From the NCBI GenBank assembly GCA_027365375.1, contig DAHXNM010000098.1, forward strand, positions 1-8,438: 8,438 nt of DNA, given 5' to 3'. Position numbers and translations under genes: made by a program. The notes beneath the pieces were generated by a model. That model made no database searches. It saw nothing but the letters and a program-made list of their open reading frames with translations, and was not told where the DNA came from. The DNA is from Ferrimicrobium sp. GTDB taxonomy: Bacteria; Actinomycetota; Acidimicrobiia; Acidimicrobiales; Acidimicrobiaceae. The stretch's first letter is position 1. The number at the start of each line of letters is the position of its first letter. Positions 1-6,364 of the stretch are shown here, piece after piece.

Positions 1-216
1 GATCTTGCGATTGGATATGGGCAGCTCAGACGGATCAACGACGGTCCTTGCTCTTTACTCTCTCACGTTGTTGAAGCATGAACCTACGATTCCGGTAACC
101 AACGAGTTGAGCGCTTCCCAACGGGATTGTAGTCTCTGTCATCCGTTTGGGGGACAAGCATATTGACAGTTGCTGTTATCTTGGATAGCTTTTCACTTGA
201 TCTCTGTTAAGGTCCC

Positions 217-235
217 CCAGCTACTTAGCAGCTGG
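217..235. repeat. Inverted repeat, 6-bp stem with 7-nt loop
   Basis: CCAGCT at 217-222 pairs perfectly with AGCTGG at 230-235 around a 7-nt loop. No T-run follows on either side, so it is not a standard intrinsic terminator. It could be a protein-binding site or chance. The left arm with its neighbours (CCCAGCTACT) recurs at 4606-4615, upstream of the TIGR04255 gene. Confidence 0.35.
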
Positions 236-241
236 TGATCG

Positions 242-254
242 TGCCATGATGGCA
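242..254. repeat. Perfect 13-bp palindrome
   Basis: TGCCAT at 242-247 and ATGGCA at 249-254 form a perfect inverted repeat around one central base. Its shape suits a dimeric regulator's operator, but no gene start is convincingly placed relative to it, so the role is unknown. Confidence 0.3.
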
Positions 255-288
255 ATGAGCAAGACGAATAGGCCGGAACCACGCCCTT

Positions 289-516
289 ATGCTGCCTCCA
301 CCCGAGGAAGCGCTAACTGAGTCGCCGACCTGGCTGCGTGGGAGAGGACCCGTCTATTTCGCAGACGGTCCGGTCACTTTGGTCATGGCTCTTGAGGAGG
401 AGGCATCGACCTCGCACCCTTCGATGATCGAAGCCCATAGTGAGGTGCTGCTTATCTGGGCCAAACTGGCCAATGATTTGCTGGGGACCACCTCTCTCGA
501 GGCACCTGAGCGCTGA
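289..516 (+). CDS. Small hypothetical protein (doubtful)
   Basis: A 75-residue ORF starting MLPPPEEAL and ending SLEAPER. Its third codon positions are fairly GC-rich and it carries acidic and hydrophobic stretches (for example MALEEE and EVLLIWAKLAND), which argues mildly for real coding. No ribosome binding site stands out, and I recognise no domain. A second ORF in another frame (ATG at 521, to 736) begins almost where this one stops, so the two could be halves of one frameshifted gene. It lies convergent to the signal peptidase gene and has no evident link to it. It may equally be chance. Confidence 0.22.
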   Translation: MLPPPEEALTESPTWLRGRGPVYFADGPVTLVMALEEEASTSHPSMIEAHSEVLLIWAKLANDLLGTTSLEAPER

Positions 517-661
517 GAGAATGGGTTTTAACGTCCTCGTCTTTTGTACGGAACTCGCATCCGCGCTACATTCGGAACGCTTCGGGCCGACGATCTCACC
601 CGATCTACGCAATAGGGCCCTCGAAGTGGTCCGGGCTCAAGGGTCCGTCCGTAGTGCTGAC

Positions 662-1252
662 TCATTCCGCTATCGACGAGCGGACACTTCGATAAGTGAG
701 CAGGCGATGATAGTTCCTCTTGCGAGAGTGCAGTGAGGATCGACTACTGTTGAGATACACCAACGCACAGGTGACGGTCACGAGAACACTTGCTTGGAAT
801 ACCCAATTTCCCAAAATTGACTCGGTCCAAACAACACCAGGCACTACACCAACGACATACCACACACGAGGAGACAGCCCGGTTTTCCAGGGATCATTCA
901 CCTGATTGGCGATGCCACGTGTGACCACAATCGTTTCGCCGGGCACACTCTGCATTTTGACCACCTTATGGATGACGGTCTCGTTGGGATACGGCGCAGG
1001 TGGGGTATACGCGATTACCTGGCCAAGATACACCTGACTCGCGGACTCGTGAGCAACGATCACCGCAGCACCAACCGGAATCTGCGGTGCCATACTACCG
1101 GACTGCTCAATGTCGATTCTAAAAAGGTCGGTAGCCGAACCGAGCAGAACGAACAGAGCTAACATCACGAAAGTCACGACCAGTAAAGCGAGGCCCCCAT
1201 CCCTAACACGATGCCAAGCTCGTCTCTGCTGTGATACTACCCTTGCGTGCAA
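662..1252 (-). CDS. sipW: SipW-like (ER-type) signal peptidase I
   Basis: This is a 196-residue membrane signal peptidase of the Ser/His class. The N-terminal membrane segment spans about residues 19-38. The nucleophile motif SGSM follows, with Ser53 as the expected catalytic serine. The motif TVIHKVV places His95 where bacterial P-type enzymes have lysine, which marks the SipW/ER type. GIANQVNDPW (113-122) is the family's usual G-x-A-N-x-x-x-D-P box. A second membrane segment lies near 145-168, followed by a basic tail. The start is TTG, supported by GGAG (1260-1263 on the plus strand) seven bases upstream. The gene overlaps the preceding secreted-protein gene by 16 nt and is the last gene of the operon. 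From family knowledge, such enzymes process TasA/CalY-type precursors, and two of these are encoded just upstream. The catalytic class is clear; the exact substrates are inferred. Confidence 0.88.
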   Translation of the reverse strand: MHARVVSQQRRAWHRVRDGGLALLVVTFVMLALFVLLGSATDLFRIDIEQSGSMAPQIPVGAAVIVAHESASQVYLGQVIAYTPPAPYPNETVIHKVVKMQSVPGETIVVTRGIANQVNDPWKTGLSPRVWYVVGVVPGVVWTESILGNWVFQASVLVTVTCALVYLNSSRSSLHSRKRNYHRLLTYRSVRSSIAE

Positions 1253-1830
1253 GCGTCTACTCCACTAGTCCAGCTTCCGTCGTTAGATGTTTGCACACCG
1301 TAGTATTCTGAGGTAGAGAGCGAGCTGATCGTGTACGAATCTGTGCTATCCGAAACCGATGCTACGACCGTCCATGAGCTGGGCGTGCAGCTGCTTGCCT
1401 CCACAACCTGCACCTGTGGCGCAAGTTGTTTCCCGAGCGCGTCGATGGACGTGGCGGTAGTCCAGGAGAACTTAAGAGCGTCCGTGGTCGTGGACAGAGT
1501 ACAGGTAGTACCAGATAGGCCGCCACCGATTGGGCAATAATAACCGGGGTAGTAGTAATTCGCACCACCATTGCAAACGTAAGCATCTAGATTGCCATCC
1601 CAAAACGGAGCTGTACCGTTATAACAGCCGTAGGCCGCTCCATATGTTGAGGTAGTAGTAGTAGTGGTCGGGGTGCCAGTAGCTGCACCCGGCGTAGGCA
1701 TCTTTGCAGTCGAGTACGCAACCGAGGTCGCACTCGGAGCACTCCACGATGCATACGCGGGCCGCGCCGGTGCAAACCCAAGTCCCAGCGCCATGAGCAC
1801 TGGGACGAGATATAGCCTCAGCTTATGCAT
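1237..1830 (-). CDS. Secreted protein with Cys/Tyr-rich insert and FN3-like C-terminal half
   Basis: The protein has 197 residues from the ATG at 1830. That start overlaps the stop of the upstream TasA-like gene by 8 nt and puts a classical signal peptide first (MHKLRLYLVPVLMALGLGF, cleavage likely after AYA at residue 27). An upstream ATG at 1902 would add 24 basic residues inside the neighbouring gene and is less likely. After cleavage come SWSAPSATSVAY and MPTPG, then a run of six Thr (55-60). A Cys/Tyr-rich patch follows, with Cys at about 69, 86, 99 and 110 and the cluster YYYPGYYC. Residues 118-197 resemble a fibronectin type III fold (ALKFSWTTATS... YYGVQTSNDGSW) with two more cysteines. 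Secreted proteins of this general build accompany SipW loci in actinobacteria, usually without the Cys/Tyr patch as far as I know. Its role is unknown; a fibre-associated or anchoring protein is an inference. Confidence 0.72.
   Translation of the reverse strand: MHKLRLYLVPVLMALGLGFAPARPAYASWSAPSATSVAYSTAKMPTPGAATGTPTTTTTTSTYGAAYGCYNGTAPFWDGNLDAYVCNGGANYYYPGYYCPIGGGLSGTTCTLSTTTDALKFSWTTATSIDALGKQLAPQVQVVEASSCTPSSWTVVASVSDSTDSYTISSLSTSEYYGVQTSNDGSWTSGVDACTQG
1260..1263 (-). promoter_or_regulatory. Ribosome binding site fixing the TTG start of the signal peptidase
   Basis: On the minus strand GGAG lies seven bases before the TTG at 1250-1252. This supports a TTG start, because no ATG or GTG lies between it and the first membrane segment. 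Confidence 0.6.
1651..1670 (-). repeat. Short ACT trinucleotide tract encoding poly-Thr
   Basis: The plus strand reads GGTAGTAGTAGTAGTGGTC, which is four to five in-frame ACT codons on the coding strand, inside the Thr run of the secreted protein. Slippage here would change the linker length by whole codons without breaking the frame. Confidence 0.5.
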
Positions 1831-2458
1831 TCGTCGCAGCTGCCTGCGTTGCCACAAACGTATAGGCGATCGTTTGTGTGAGGGCCTGATATGTGTTCCC
1901 ATCTGTACGCGGCAGGGTGAGGGTCAATACGACATCCTGAGACCCACCAGGGGCGATGGTCGATAAGCCAGACAACGGTGTCGGTGTCGTAGCTGCCAAA
2001 GCGTCAATCGGCTCGCTTGCAATAGCAGTACTCGTCGTCCCCGAGCACGAATAACTATCGCCACCACCTGGCAGGCTCGTCGCAGTCCATGAGGTCGAAC
2101 AGGTCTGAGCCTCAAATTGGAGGCCACCAGTCGATGAGGTGACGAGTGCGGTCGGGTTTGTGGCAAATGATGCTGACAGCGACACATTGCCAATGGTTCC
2201 TGTTCCGGTGTTATTGAGCTGCATAAGGCGCTGGATACTATCTCCGGGGATTATGTTGTCGGCTGCCACAGTTAATGTAGAGGCGCTCCCGGATGTCAGA
2301 TCGATGGAAGCGGTGGACACCTTCGACGATGCGGGAGGCAGCTGTGATTGGAACACCGAGTGGCCTGGACCAGCAGTGACCAGCACGCCTGCGGCTGCGC
2401 CTGCCAGCAGTGCTCCCGAGGCGATAGCTGCTATTTTAACTGTTGTTCGGTGGCTCAC
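1823..2458 (-). CDS. TasA/CalY-like exported protein (second copy)
   Basis: A 211-residue exported protein with a SipW-type signal region: a basic start (MSHRTTVK), a hydrophobic stretch at about 8-30, then GHSVFQSQ. The mature part opens with VSTASIDLTSG and carries the conserved box IIPGDSIQRLMQLNNTG (PGD followed by a hydrophobic strand and an N-x-G turn) typical of TasA/camelysin-like beta-sandwich subunits. The C-terminal part (APGGSQDVVLTLTLPRT ... QTIAYTFVATQ) matches the same region of the neighbouring 256-residue protein, so the two are tandem paralogues. The start is GTG, overlapping the upstream stop as GTGA (2455-2458), with GAGG a few bases upstream. A fibre subunit or minor pilin-like component processed by the local SipW-like peptidase is inferred. 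Confidence 0.8.
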   Translation of the reverse strand: MSHRTTVKIAAIASGALLAGAAAGVLVTAGPGHSVFQSQLPPASSKVSTASIDLTSGSASTLTVAADNIIPGDSIQRLMQLNNTGTGTIGNVSLSASFATNPTALVTSSTGGLQFEAQTCSTSWTATSLPGGGDSYSCSGTTSTAIASEPIDALAATTPTPLSGLSTIAPGGSQDVVLTLTLPRTDGNTYQALTQTIAYTFVATQAAATNA

Positions 2459-3225
2459 TTGGCCTCACCAGCTCTCTGCGTAATCGTAAATGTATAGTTG
2501 AGTGTTGTTGCGTTATTTTGGAACACATTGTCGACGGTGGATGGTAGGTAGCTTGTCAGCACTACATCGACACTTCCACCCGGAGGAAGAACCTCGGATA
2601 CACCTTGTGCGTTTGTCGTTGTCGGAAGCGTTAGTGGCGTCGCTGAAGCGATGCTACCGGTAGCGGGTGAACCAGTGTAGGATGCATATCCCACTGACCC
2701 ACTGGTAGGTGTTGTTAGCGTCCCTCCAACCGTAACTGCTGCACCTAGTACTGTGGACCAAGTAGACGAGCATGCATAGGTGTACGCACCAGTAGTGCCC
2801 ATCTCAGACGGAGTGATCGTTCCGGATGGACACGTCTGTGCAAACAACTGCATTGGTGGCGATGCAACATCGCCTGCCACTAAGGGGGTAGATGAACATG
2901 CTGTCGATGTGCCAGCTACCGTACAGTTAGACGGCATAGCCGCGATACTCACAACCGATGCCCCGACGCTTCCGGTGTTCGTTAGTATGACTTCGTGTTC
3001 GCTGTAGTCGCCAGGCGCCATTGCTGAGACAGCCTGACTGAAGCTCGCACCCGAGTTAGTACCCACCGTAAGCGCGATCGTGCCGGTGTTCGCGGTAGTG
3101 GTTTTTGCTTGAGCGCTTGAGAACACCGAGTATCCTGCACCGGTCTGCACGAGCGCTAACGCGCCAACGGTTGCAACCGCTCCGGCGATCAACAGTAATG
3201 GTTTCTTCTGCATGCCTATTTTCAT
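2455..3225 (-). CDS. TasA/CalY-like exported protein (first gene of the operon)
   Basis: A 256-residue exported protein. The start MKIGMQKKP is followed by a hydrophobic segment (about residues 9-28) and then AGYSVFSSAQAK, the form of an alternate, SipW-processed signal. The mature region has the TasA-type opening TANTGTIALTVG and the conserved MAPGDYSEHEVILTNTGS box at about 69-86. Cysteines lie in SNCTV, TACSS, QTCPSG and YACSS and may form disulfides outside the cell. The end (LPPGGSVDVVLTSYLPST ... LNYTFTITQ) aligns with the downstream paralogue. The ATG has a good ribosome binding site, AGGAG at 3232-3236. It is the likely major subunit because it is first in the operon and has the strongest translation signal; that is inference. 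Confidence 0.85.
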   Translation of the reverse strand: MKIGMQKKPLLLIAGAVATVGALALVQTGAGYSVFSSAQAKTTTANTGTIALTVGTNSGASFSQAVSAMAPGDYSEHEVILTNTGSVGASVVSIAAMPSNCTVAGTSTACSSTPLVAGDVASPPMQLFAQTCPSGTITPSEMGTTGAYTYACSSTWSTVLGAAVTVGGTLTTPTSGSVGYASYTGSPATGSIASATPLTLPTTTNAQGVSEVLPPGGSVDVVLTSYLPSTVDNVFQNNATTLNYTFTITQRAGEAK

Positions 3226-3246
3226 AAGAAACTCCTATAGGTAACG

Positions 3247-3263
3247 ACTCCGTTCGTCGGAGT
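3247..3263 (-). promoter_or_regulatory. Hairpin in the leader of the TasA-like operon
   Basis: ACTCCG (3247-3252) pairs with CGGAGT (3258-3263) around a 5-nt loop, eleven bases upstream of the AGGAG ribosome binding site of the first TasA-like gene. No U-run follows in the minus-strand transcript, so a terminator for the EAL gene is unlikely. A leader structure or operator is possible. The whole gap between the EAL gene and this operon is only 80 bp. Confidence 0.35.
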
Positions 3264-3305
3264 AAAGTGATTGCTTGTATGTTTAGGTGGAAGTTCAGAA
3301 CAGCA

Positions 3306-4043
3306 TCATAGGCAACCCACTGGGGTATAAAACTCGATTTGTGGATGGATCAGAGAGACAAGCGGATGACCGTATGCGTACCCCTGAAGCAGATTCGCAC
3401 CAACTTGTTTGGCTGTGCTCATGTGCGCGTTGGTCTCGATTCCCTCTAAACACACATCCGTGTCTGAACACTGCCTGTCGAGCACGCGCCGGAGGCCGCT
3501 GCATTGCTCCCTGGTCCAGGACAGAACGTCCTTGTCCAGCTTAATCATGTCCCATGTCAGGCTCAATGGCGCATCGAGTGTCCACAGTGTTGACCCAAAG
3601 TCATCCATCGCTGCCCGTCCACCCCGATCATGGATAGCATCAATCGCCCTGGCAAGCACCTCAGGATCAACGCTGCCCTCCACGATCTCAATGGTAATGT
3701 TGGTGAGATCGCCCATATCGTCCACAAGGTCAAGGTTGTCTATGTCAAGATTGACGTGGATGGGCAAGCTGCGTGTGACTTGCACCATGATCTGTGCGTA
3801 GCTGAGGGCTTCGAGGGCTAGTCGCCGACGACCGCTGGGGGTTAGTCTTGCTATCAATGGACCCGCTGGGGCGTTCTTGGCCCGCGTGTTCCTGGCCAGG
3901 AGTTCGTAGGCGACCGGAATCTCGGTGTCCACGTCGATAATGGCCTGCATCGCGAATGTCGCCACTAGTTGTGGGCTCCGAGCCAGCTCACTTCGAGCTA
4001 ACGCCACGCTGCTAGACACGCTGTCGCTCTGCAAATTTGACAC
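3306..4043 (-). CDS. Compact EAL-domain protein, c-di-GMP phosphodiesterase type
   Basis: A 245-residue, stand-alone EAL domain with no sensor, GGDEF or membrane part. The signature residues are nearly all present: AYELLAR in the EAL position (Glu47, Arg51), HVNLD (Asn98), IEIVE (Glu119/Glu122), MDDFG (Asp147, Asp148), MIKLDK (Lys168), CLEGIET (Glu200) and LLQGYAYGHPL (Gln220). This argues for hydrolysis of cyclic di-GMP to pGpG. The loop after DDFG reads STLWTL rather than the usual TGYSSL, which may weaken catalysis or regulation. The start is uncertain: GTG at 4043 lies inside the upstream small gene (32-nt overlap) with no clear ribosome binding site, and GTG codons at 4019 and 4007 are alternatives. 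It lies 80 bp upstream of, and in the same direction as, the TasA-like operon, so a link between c-di-GMP and fibre expression is plausible. Confidence 0.85.
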   Translation of the reverse strand: MSNLQSDSVSSSVALARSELARSPQLVATFAMQAIIDVDTEIPVAYELLARNTRAKNAPAGPLIARLTPSGRRRLALEALSYAQIMVQVTRSLPIHVNLDIDNLDLVDDMGDLTNITIEIVEGSVDPEVLARAIDAIHDRGGRAAMDDFGSTLWTLDAPLSLTWDMIKLDKDVLSWTREQCSGLRRVLDRQCSDTDVCLEGIETNAHMSTAKQVGANLLQGYAYGHPLVSLIHPQIEFYTPVGCL

Positions 4044-4287
4044 GTGATGGACGAATATCGATCACTCGACCAGCGGCACCAAGTTCTGCATCAGGCGACG
4101 CTGAGAGGATTATGTGACCGTACTTATAGTTTGCCTCGTGTGATGCCACCGCGTCCTCTGCCTGCTGCATTGAGTACCATAAACCGCGAGTTTTACCCGT
4201 GGGGCAAAAGTACCAGTAACAACCTTCTAAATCCTCACTAGCGAGCAACACTCCCCCTTGTTTAGCCGGGTACACCAATTCACCCAT
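4012..4287 (-). CDS. Hypothetical 91-residue protein upstream of the EAL gene
   Basis: The ORF starts MGELVYPAKQGG and has a central aromatic stretch (CYWYFCPTGKTRGLWYSM) and a basic C-terminus. It reads like real protein, with balanced codon use and clustered aromatic residues. It starts at the edge of the divergent intergenic gap and overlaps the EAL gene by about 32 nt in the same direction, which suggests co-transcription. No membrane segment, signal peptide or known domain is visible, and the ribosome binding site is weak. I do not recognise the family. Confidence 0.5.
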   Translation of the reverse strand: MGELVYPAKQGGVLLASEDLEGCYWYFCPTGKTRGLWYSMQQAEDAVASHEANYKYGHIILSASPDAELGAAGRVIDIRPSRVKFAERQRV

Positions 4288-4359
4288 CCTAACACATGAA
4301 CGTCATGGACCAACACGTTTCTTTCTCATATCAGTACACGTCTTGCATATATATTGGGC
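4288..4359. promoter_or_regulatory. Divergent intergenic region, probable promoters both ways
   Basis: This 72-bp gap separates the leftward 91-residue/EAL genes from the rightward methyltransferase fragment. It holds an AT-rich stretch, CATATATATT at 4346-4355, that can serve as a -10 box for the rightward gene. That box would be so close to the ATG at 4360 that the transcript would be almost leaderless. No firm -35 element can be assigned. Confidence 0.35.
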
Positions 4360-4545
4360 ATGAGTACCTCATCTGAAACCGATCTTGATACGAACCCCGA
4401 AGTGTACCTTCAGGACGAGAACACGACCGTCTACCACGGGGATTGCATTGAACTCATGCACACGCTGGCAGATGCTTCAATCGACGCGATCATCCTGACC
4501 GCAAGCCCTGCGGCTCCGACTTCCCGAGCCAGGGCTAGGGTGTAG
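4360..4545 (+). pseudogene. N-terminal fragment of a DNA methyltransferase
   Basis: About the first 45 codons from the ATG at 4360 match the start of phage- and restriction-type amino-methyltransferases: VYHGDCIELMHTL, then ADASIDAII, the usual lead-in to the catalytic (D/N/S)PPY motif. Where that motif should follow, the frame reads LTASPAAPTSRARARV and stops at 4545, so the catalytic motif and everything beyond it are lost. A TTG at 4354 is an alternative start. The break is near 4495. A matching C-terminal fragment on the same strand begins near 7847, so the gene appears interrupted or replaced in its core by the cassette in between. It cannot encode an active methyltransferase. Confidence 0.72.
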
Positions 4546-4599
4546 CGCCTCGGGTATCGGCTCAAAGGCAGCGGCTCGTGCACCCGTGAGTTGGCAGTT

Positions 4600-4637
4600 C
4601 AGCTACCCAGCTACTCGTTTGTCACAGAGTCCAGCTA
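4600..4637. repeat. Three CAGCTA direct repeats upstream of the cassette
   Basis: CAGCTA occurs at 4600-4605, 4608-4613 and 4632-4637, that is at offsets of 8 and 24 bases. It lies 42 to 79 bases before the preferred start of the first cassette gene. The last two copies share CCAGCTA. Regular spacing in the promoter region suggests an operator, for which the cassette's own helix-turn-helix protein would be the natural candidate. This is inference. Confidence 0.35.
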
Positions 4638-4678
4638 AAGTCTAGGTTGGTATCGATGATGGAATGGGGATTGGAATC

Positions 4679-5527
4679 ATGAGTCAAGAGACTCGTCCGC
4701 TCGCTGGGTTGCCTGGGGCTGATCGCACTTTACTCGCGCATCCGCCTTTGGAGCTGGCTGTCGCAGAATTCCGGACCGCACCCCGAGAGGAAGAGTTGTC
4801 GGCAGACTCGGCTTTGCGTTTCAAAGAGCGTCTTGCCGAACTCGGTGTGACCTTCGTTCGCATGGAACCGATTCAGCAGCAGCGCCTGTCCTTGAATGTA
4901 CAGGCAGGCGTGGCAGCTTCTCCTCAGGTAAAGGTAGGTACTCGCGGATGGCTGTTTGTGTCGGCTGATGGCGCGACACAGATGTCGCTGCTCCCGGAAG
5001 CAGTGGTGTACCAGACCTCTAGATACAACCGCTGGAGTGTTACGATGCGTCCCACAATTGAGGCGGTGGTCACTGCGATGAATGAGTTGCAGCCCACTCC
5101 CCTGGTGATGCGCATCGGCGTCCGGTATGTAAATCGTCTTGTGGACACCACTGCGTCGACTGCACAGTCGTGGATCCCGCACCTCAATGAGCACTTCCTC
5201 GGACCGTTGTGTCACAAGGACCTCGGTGTTCATGTGAGGGCCTCTCAGCAGCAGGTGGAGCTTGTCTTCTCCGACACTCAAGGTGCTCTCGTGCGGCATG
5301 GCCCCTTCCTCGATGCCACGGCCGGGGGATCATCCAGCTACCTCATAGACATCGACGTCTTCGACACGGAACCACTACGCTTCGATGAGGCTAACTTGGT
5401 TGAAAGGATAGAAGTGTTGAATCGGACTGCTGCAACTTTGTTCCAGGCTGTCTTAAAGCCTGATTATCTGAAGTACCTCCAGTCAATTGATGTAGAGGAA
5501 CAGTCCAACACAGGAGCCTCGGCGTGA
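4679..5527 (+). CDS. TIGR04255 family protein
   Basis: The protein has 282 residues from the ATG at 4679; an ATG at 4664 would add MGIGI. The later start has GGGGA (4667-4671) in ribosome-binding distance and the earlier one has nothing comparable. Family hallmarks are the N-terminal AHPPLELAVAEFRTAP (the PPL-x-E/L opening), the central YQTSRYNRWSVTMRP, then RIGVRYVNRLVD (5111-5146), and near the end YLIDIDVFD (from 5339) followed by a helix ending RTAATLFQAVLKPDYLKYL. Length and motif order fit TIGR04255, a sporadically distributed prokaryotic family of unknown function. No signal peptide or membrane segment is seen, so it should be cytosolic. It is the first gene of a coupled three-gene operon: its stop overlaps the next start (GTGA, 5524-5527). 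The family call is from memory of its motifs, not a search. Confidence 0.8.
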   Translation: MSQETRPLAGLPGADRTLLAHPPLELAVAEFRTAPREEELSADSALRFKERLAELGVTFVRMEPIQQQRLSLNVQAGVAASPQVKVGTRGWLFVSADGATQMSLLPEAVVYQTSRYNRWSVTMRPTIEAVVTAMNELQPTPLVMRIGVRYVNRLVDTTASTAQSWIPHLNEHFLGPLCHKDLGVHVRASQQQVELVFSDTQGALVRHGPFLDATAGGSSSYLIDIDVFDTEPLRFDEANLVERIEVLNRTAATLFQAVLKPDYLKYLQSIDVEEQSNTGASA

Positions 5528-6360
5528 CCGCAACGTTCACGCCTACTGGCTCTGCGCTCGGTGACTACGAGGACCTTACAGCATACGAGGCGGAGACGAA
5601 TGACCACCATACTCAGATCAGGGCCGTGTCGAACCCTGGCTTGCTTGAAGTACTGAATGGGTTTCATAAAGCAATTCGGGAACCCCTCGCTGCGCTTCGG
5701 GGGGTTGTTCGGGAGACCACGGCAGTGGATCCGTCGCGATCACAACCAAGTGGCCTGCCTGGTGACAAGTGGGAACCACAGCACATCCCTCTCGTGTTAA
5801 GTGACGACATGCCCACCTGCATCGTGACTTTGCTCGTATTGAGTCTGGCAATGGAGGATACTCCAACGTTTGAGATGTACTGCGAGCATTCTTCTCCAGT
5901 CTCAGGTGCCAACGATGTTGTAGAAGTAATCGAAGAAACTTCGCGGCGAGTTGGTCTCCCGATTAAGGACGTCTTGGCTGCTGCCGGGGTGAAAAAGAGT
6001 ACGTACCACTCCTGGAAGGCGGCGGCCGTCGTGACACCTCGGCTGGCCAGTCAGGGTCGTTTATGGGAGTTGGCCCAGTTCGTTGAGGATTTCACAGAGG
6101 TTCATGACTTCCCCATCCAACAGTGGCTTCTAACTGACGAAACTCGCCAGCGACTCTTCATGAGAGGCCACTTTGTGGAACTGCGTGAGATGCTCCTTTC
6201 GCAACCACGACCACTCGTGGGGGCACCAGAGTATGCGGGCCTAGCTGCAATCGGCGGCGACAATCTGATCGATGACCGCAAGACCGAACCTGCTAGACAC
6301 CGACGAGGTCGGGTCAGCCGCGTACAAAACATAAAGGCAGCCGGCCAAAGCGGGAGTTGA
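5524..6360 (+). CDS. Helix-turn-helix protein, second gene of the cassette
   Basis: The protein has 278 residues from a GTG start, with AGGAG (5512-5516) seven bases upstream. The N-terminal third is unassigned and acidic. A hydrophobic helix (CIVTLLVLSLAM, about 99-110) follows; it is too short and isolated for a clear membrane anchor. Residues 132-166 read as a Xre/MerR-like helix-turn-helix: DVVEVIEETSRRVGLPI, then the presumed recognition segment AAGVKKSTYHSWKA. Residues 180-225 (LWELAQFVEDFTEVHD, QQWLLTD) form a second helical block. It vaguely recalls the C-terminal part of Xre/ParS-type antitoxins (Trp-Leu followed by a helix), but the resemblance is weak. The tail is basic (RHRRGRVSR) and probably disordered. 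Role inferred: DNA-binding regulator or antitoxin-like partner of its two neighbours. Confidence 0.68.
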   Translation: MTATFTPTGSALGDYEDLTAYEAETNDHHTQIRAVSNPGLLEVLNGFHKAIREPLAALRGVVRETTAVDPSRSQPSGLPGDKWEPQHIPLVLSDDMPTCIVTLLVLSLAMEDTPTFEMYCEHSSPVSGANDVVEVIEETSRRVGLPIKDVLAAAGVKKSTYHSWKAAAVVTPRLASQGRLWELAQFVEDFTEVHDFPIQQWLLTDETRQRLFMRGHFVELREMLLSQPRPLVGAPEYAGLAAIGGDNLIDDRKTEPARHRRGRVSRVQNIKAAGQSGS

Positions 6361-6364
6361 TTGC

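Larger units (their letters stand above)
1..288. other. Region without a supported gene
   Basis: No convincing gene is visible. One plus-strand frame is open from the window edge to a TGA at 164-166 (about 54 codons, with an internal ATG at 17). It could be the tail of a gene that starts outside the window, but its amino-acid composition and sequence match nothing I recognise. The only other structure is a pair of short palindromes, listed separately (217-235 and 242-254). Confidence 0.4.

Noticed and set aside
313..612. Minus-strand ORF of 99 aa
   Set aside because: Arg/Ser/Pro-rich composition without domain signs, typical of the antisense of another frame.
685..698. Small hairpin CACTT-cgat-AAGTG as terminator of the SipW operon
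   Set aside because: It lies inside the signal peptidase coding region and has no T-run in the direction of transcription.
521..736. Plus-strand ORF from the ATG at 521 (MGFNVLVFC...)
   Set aside because: It overlaps the 3' end of the signal peptidase gene by 75 nt, has no ribosome binding site and no recognisable family. It was kept only as a possible frameshift partner of 289-516.
2139..2483. Plus-strand ORF of 114 aa
   Set aside because: Antisense shadow of the TasA-like gene 1823-2458, which has clear family motifs.
3409..3801. Plus-strand ORF of 130 aa
   Set aside because: Antisense shadow of the EAL gene, whose catalytic motifs are unmistakable.
4730..5299. Minus-strand ORF of 189 aa
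   Set aside because: Antisense of the TIGR04255 gene. Its His/Arg/Cys-rich composition is that of a shadow frame.
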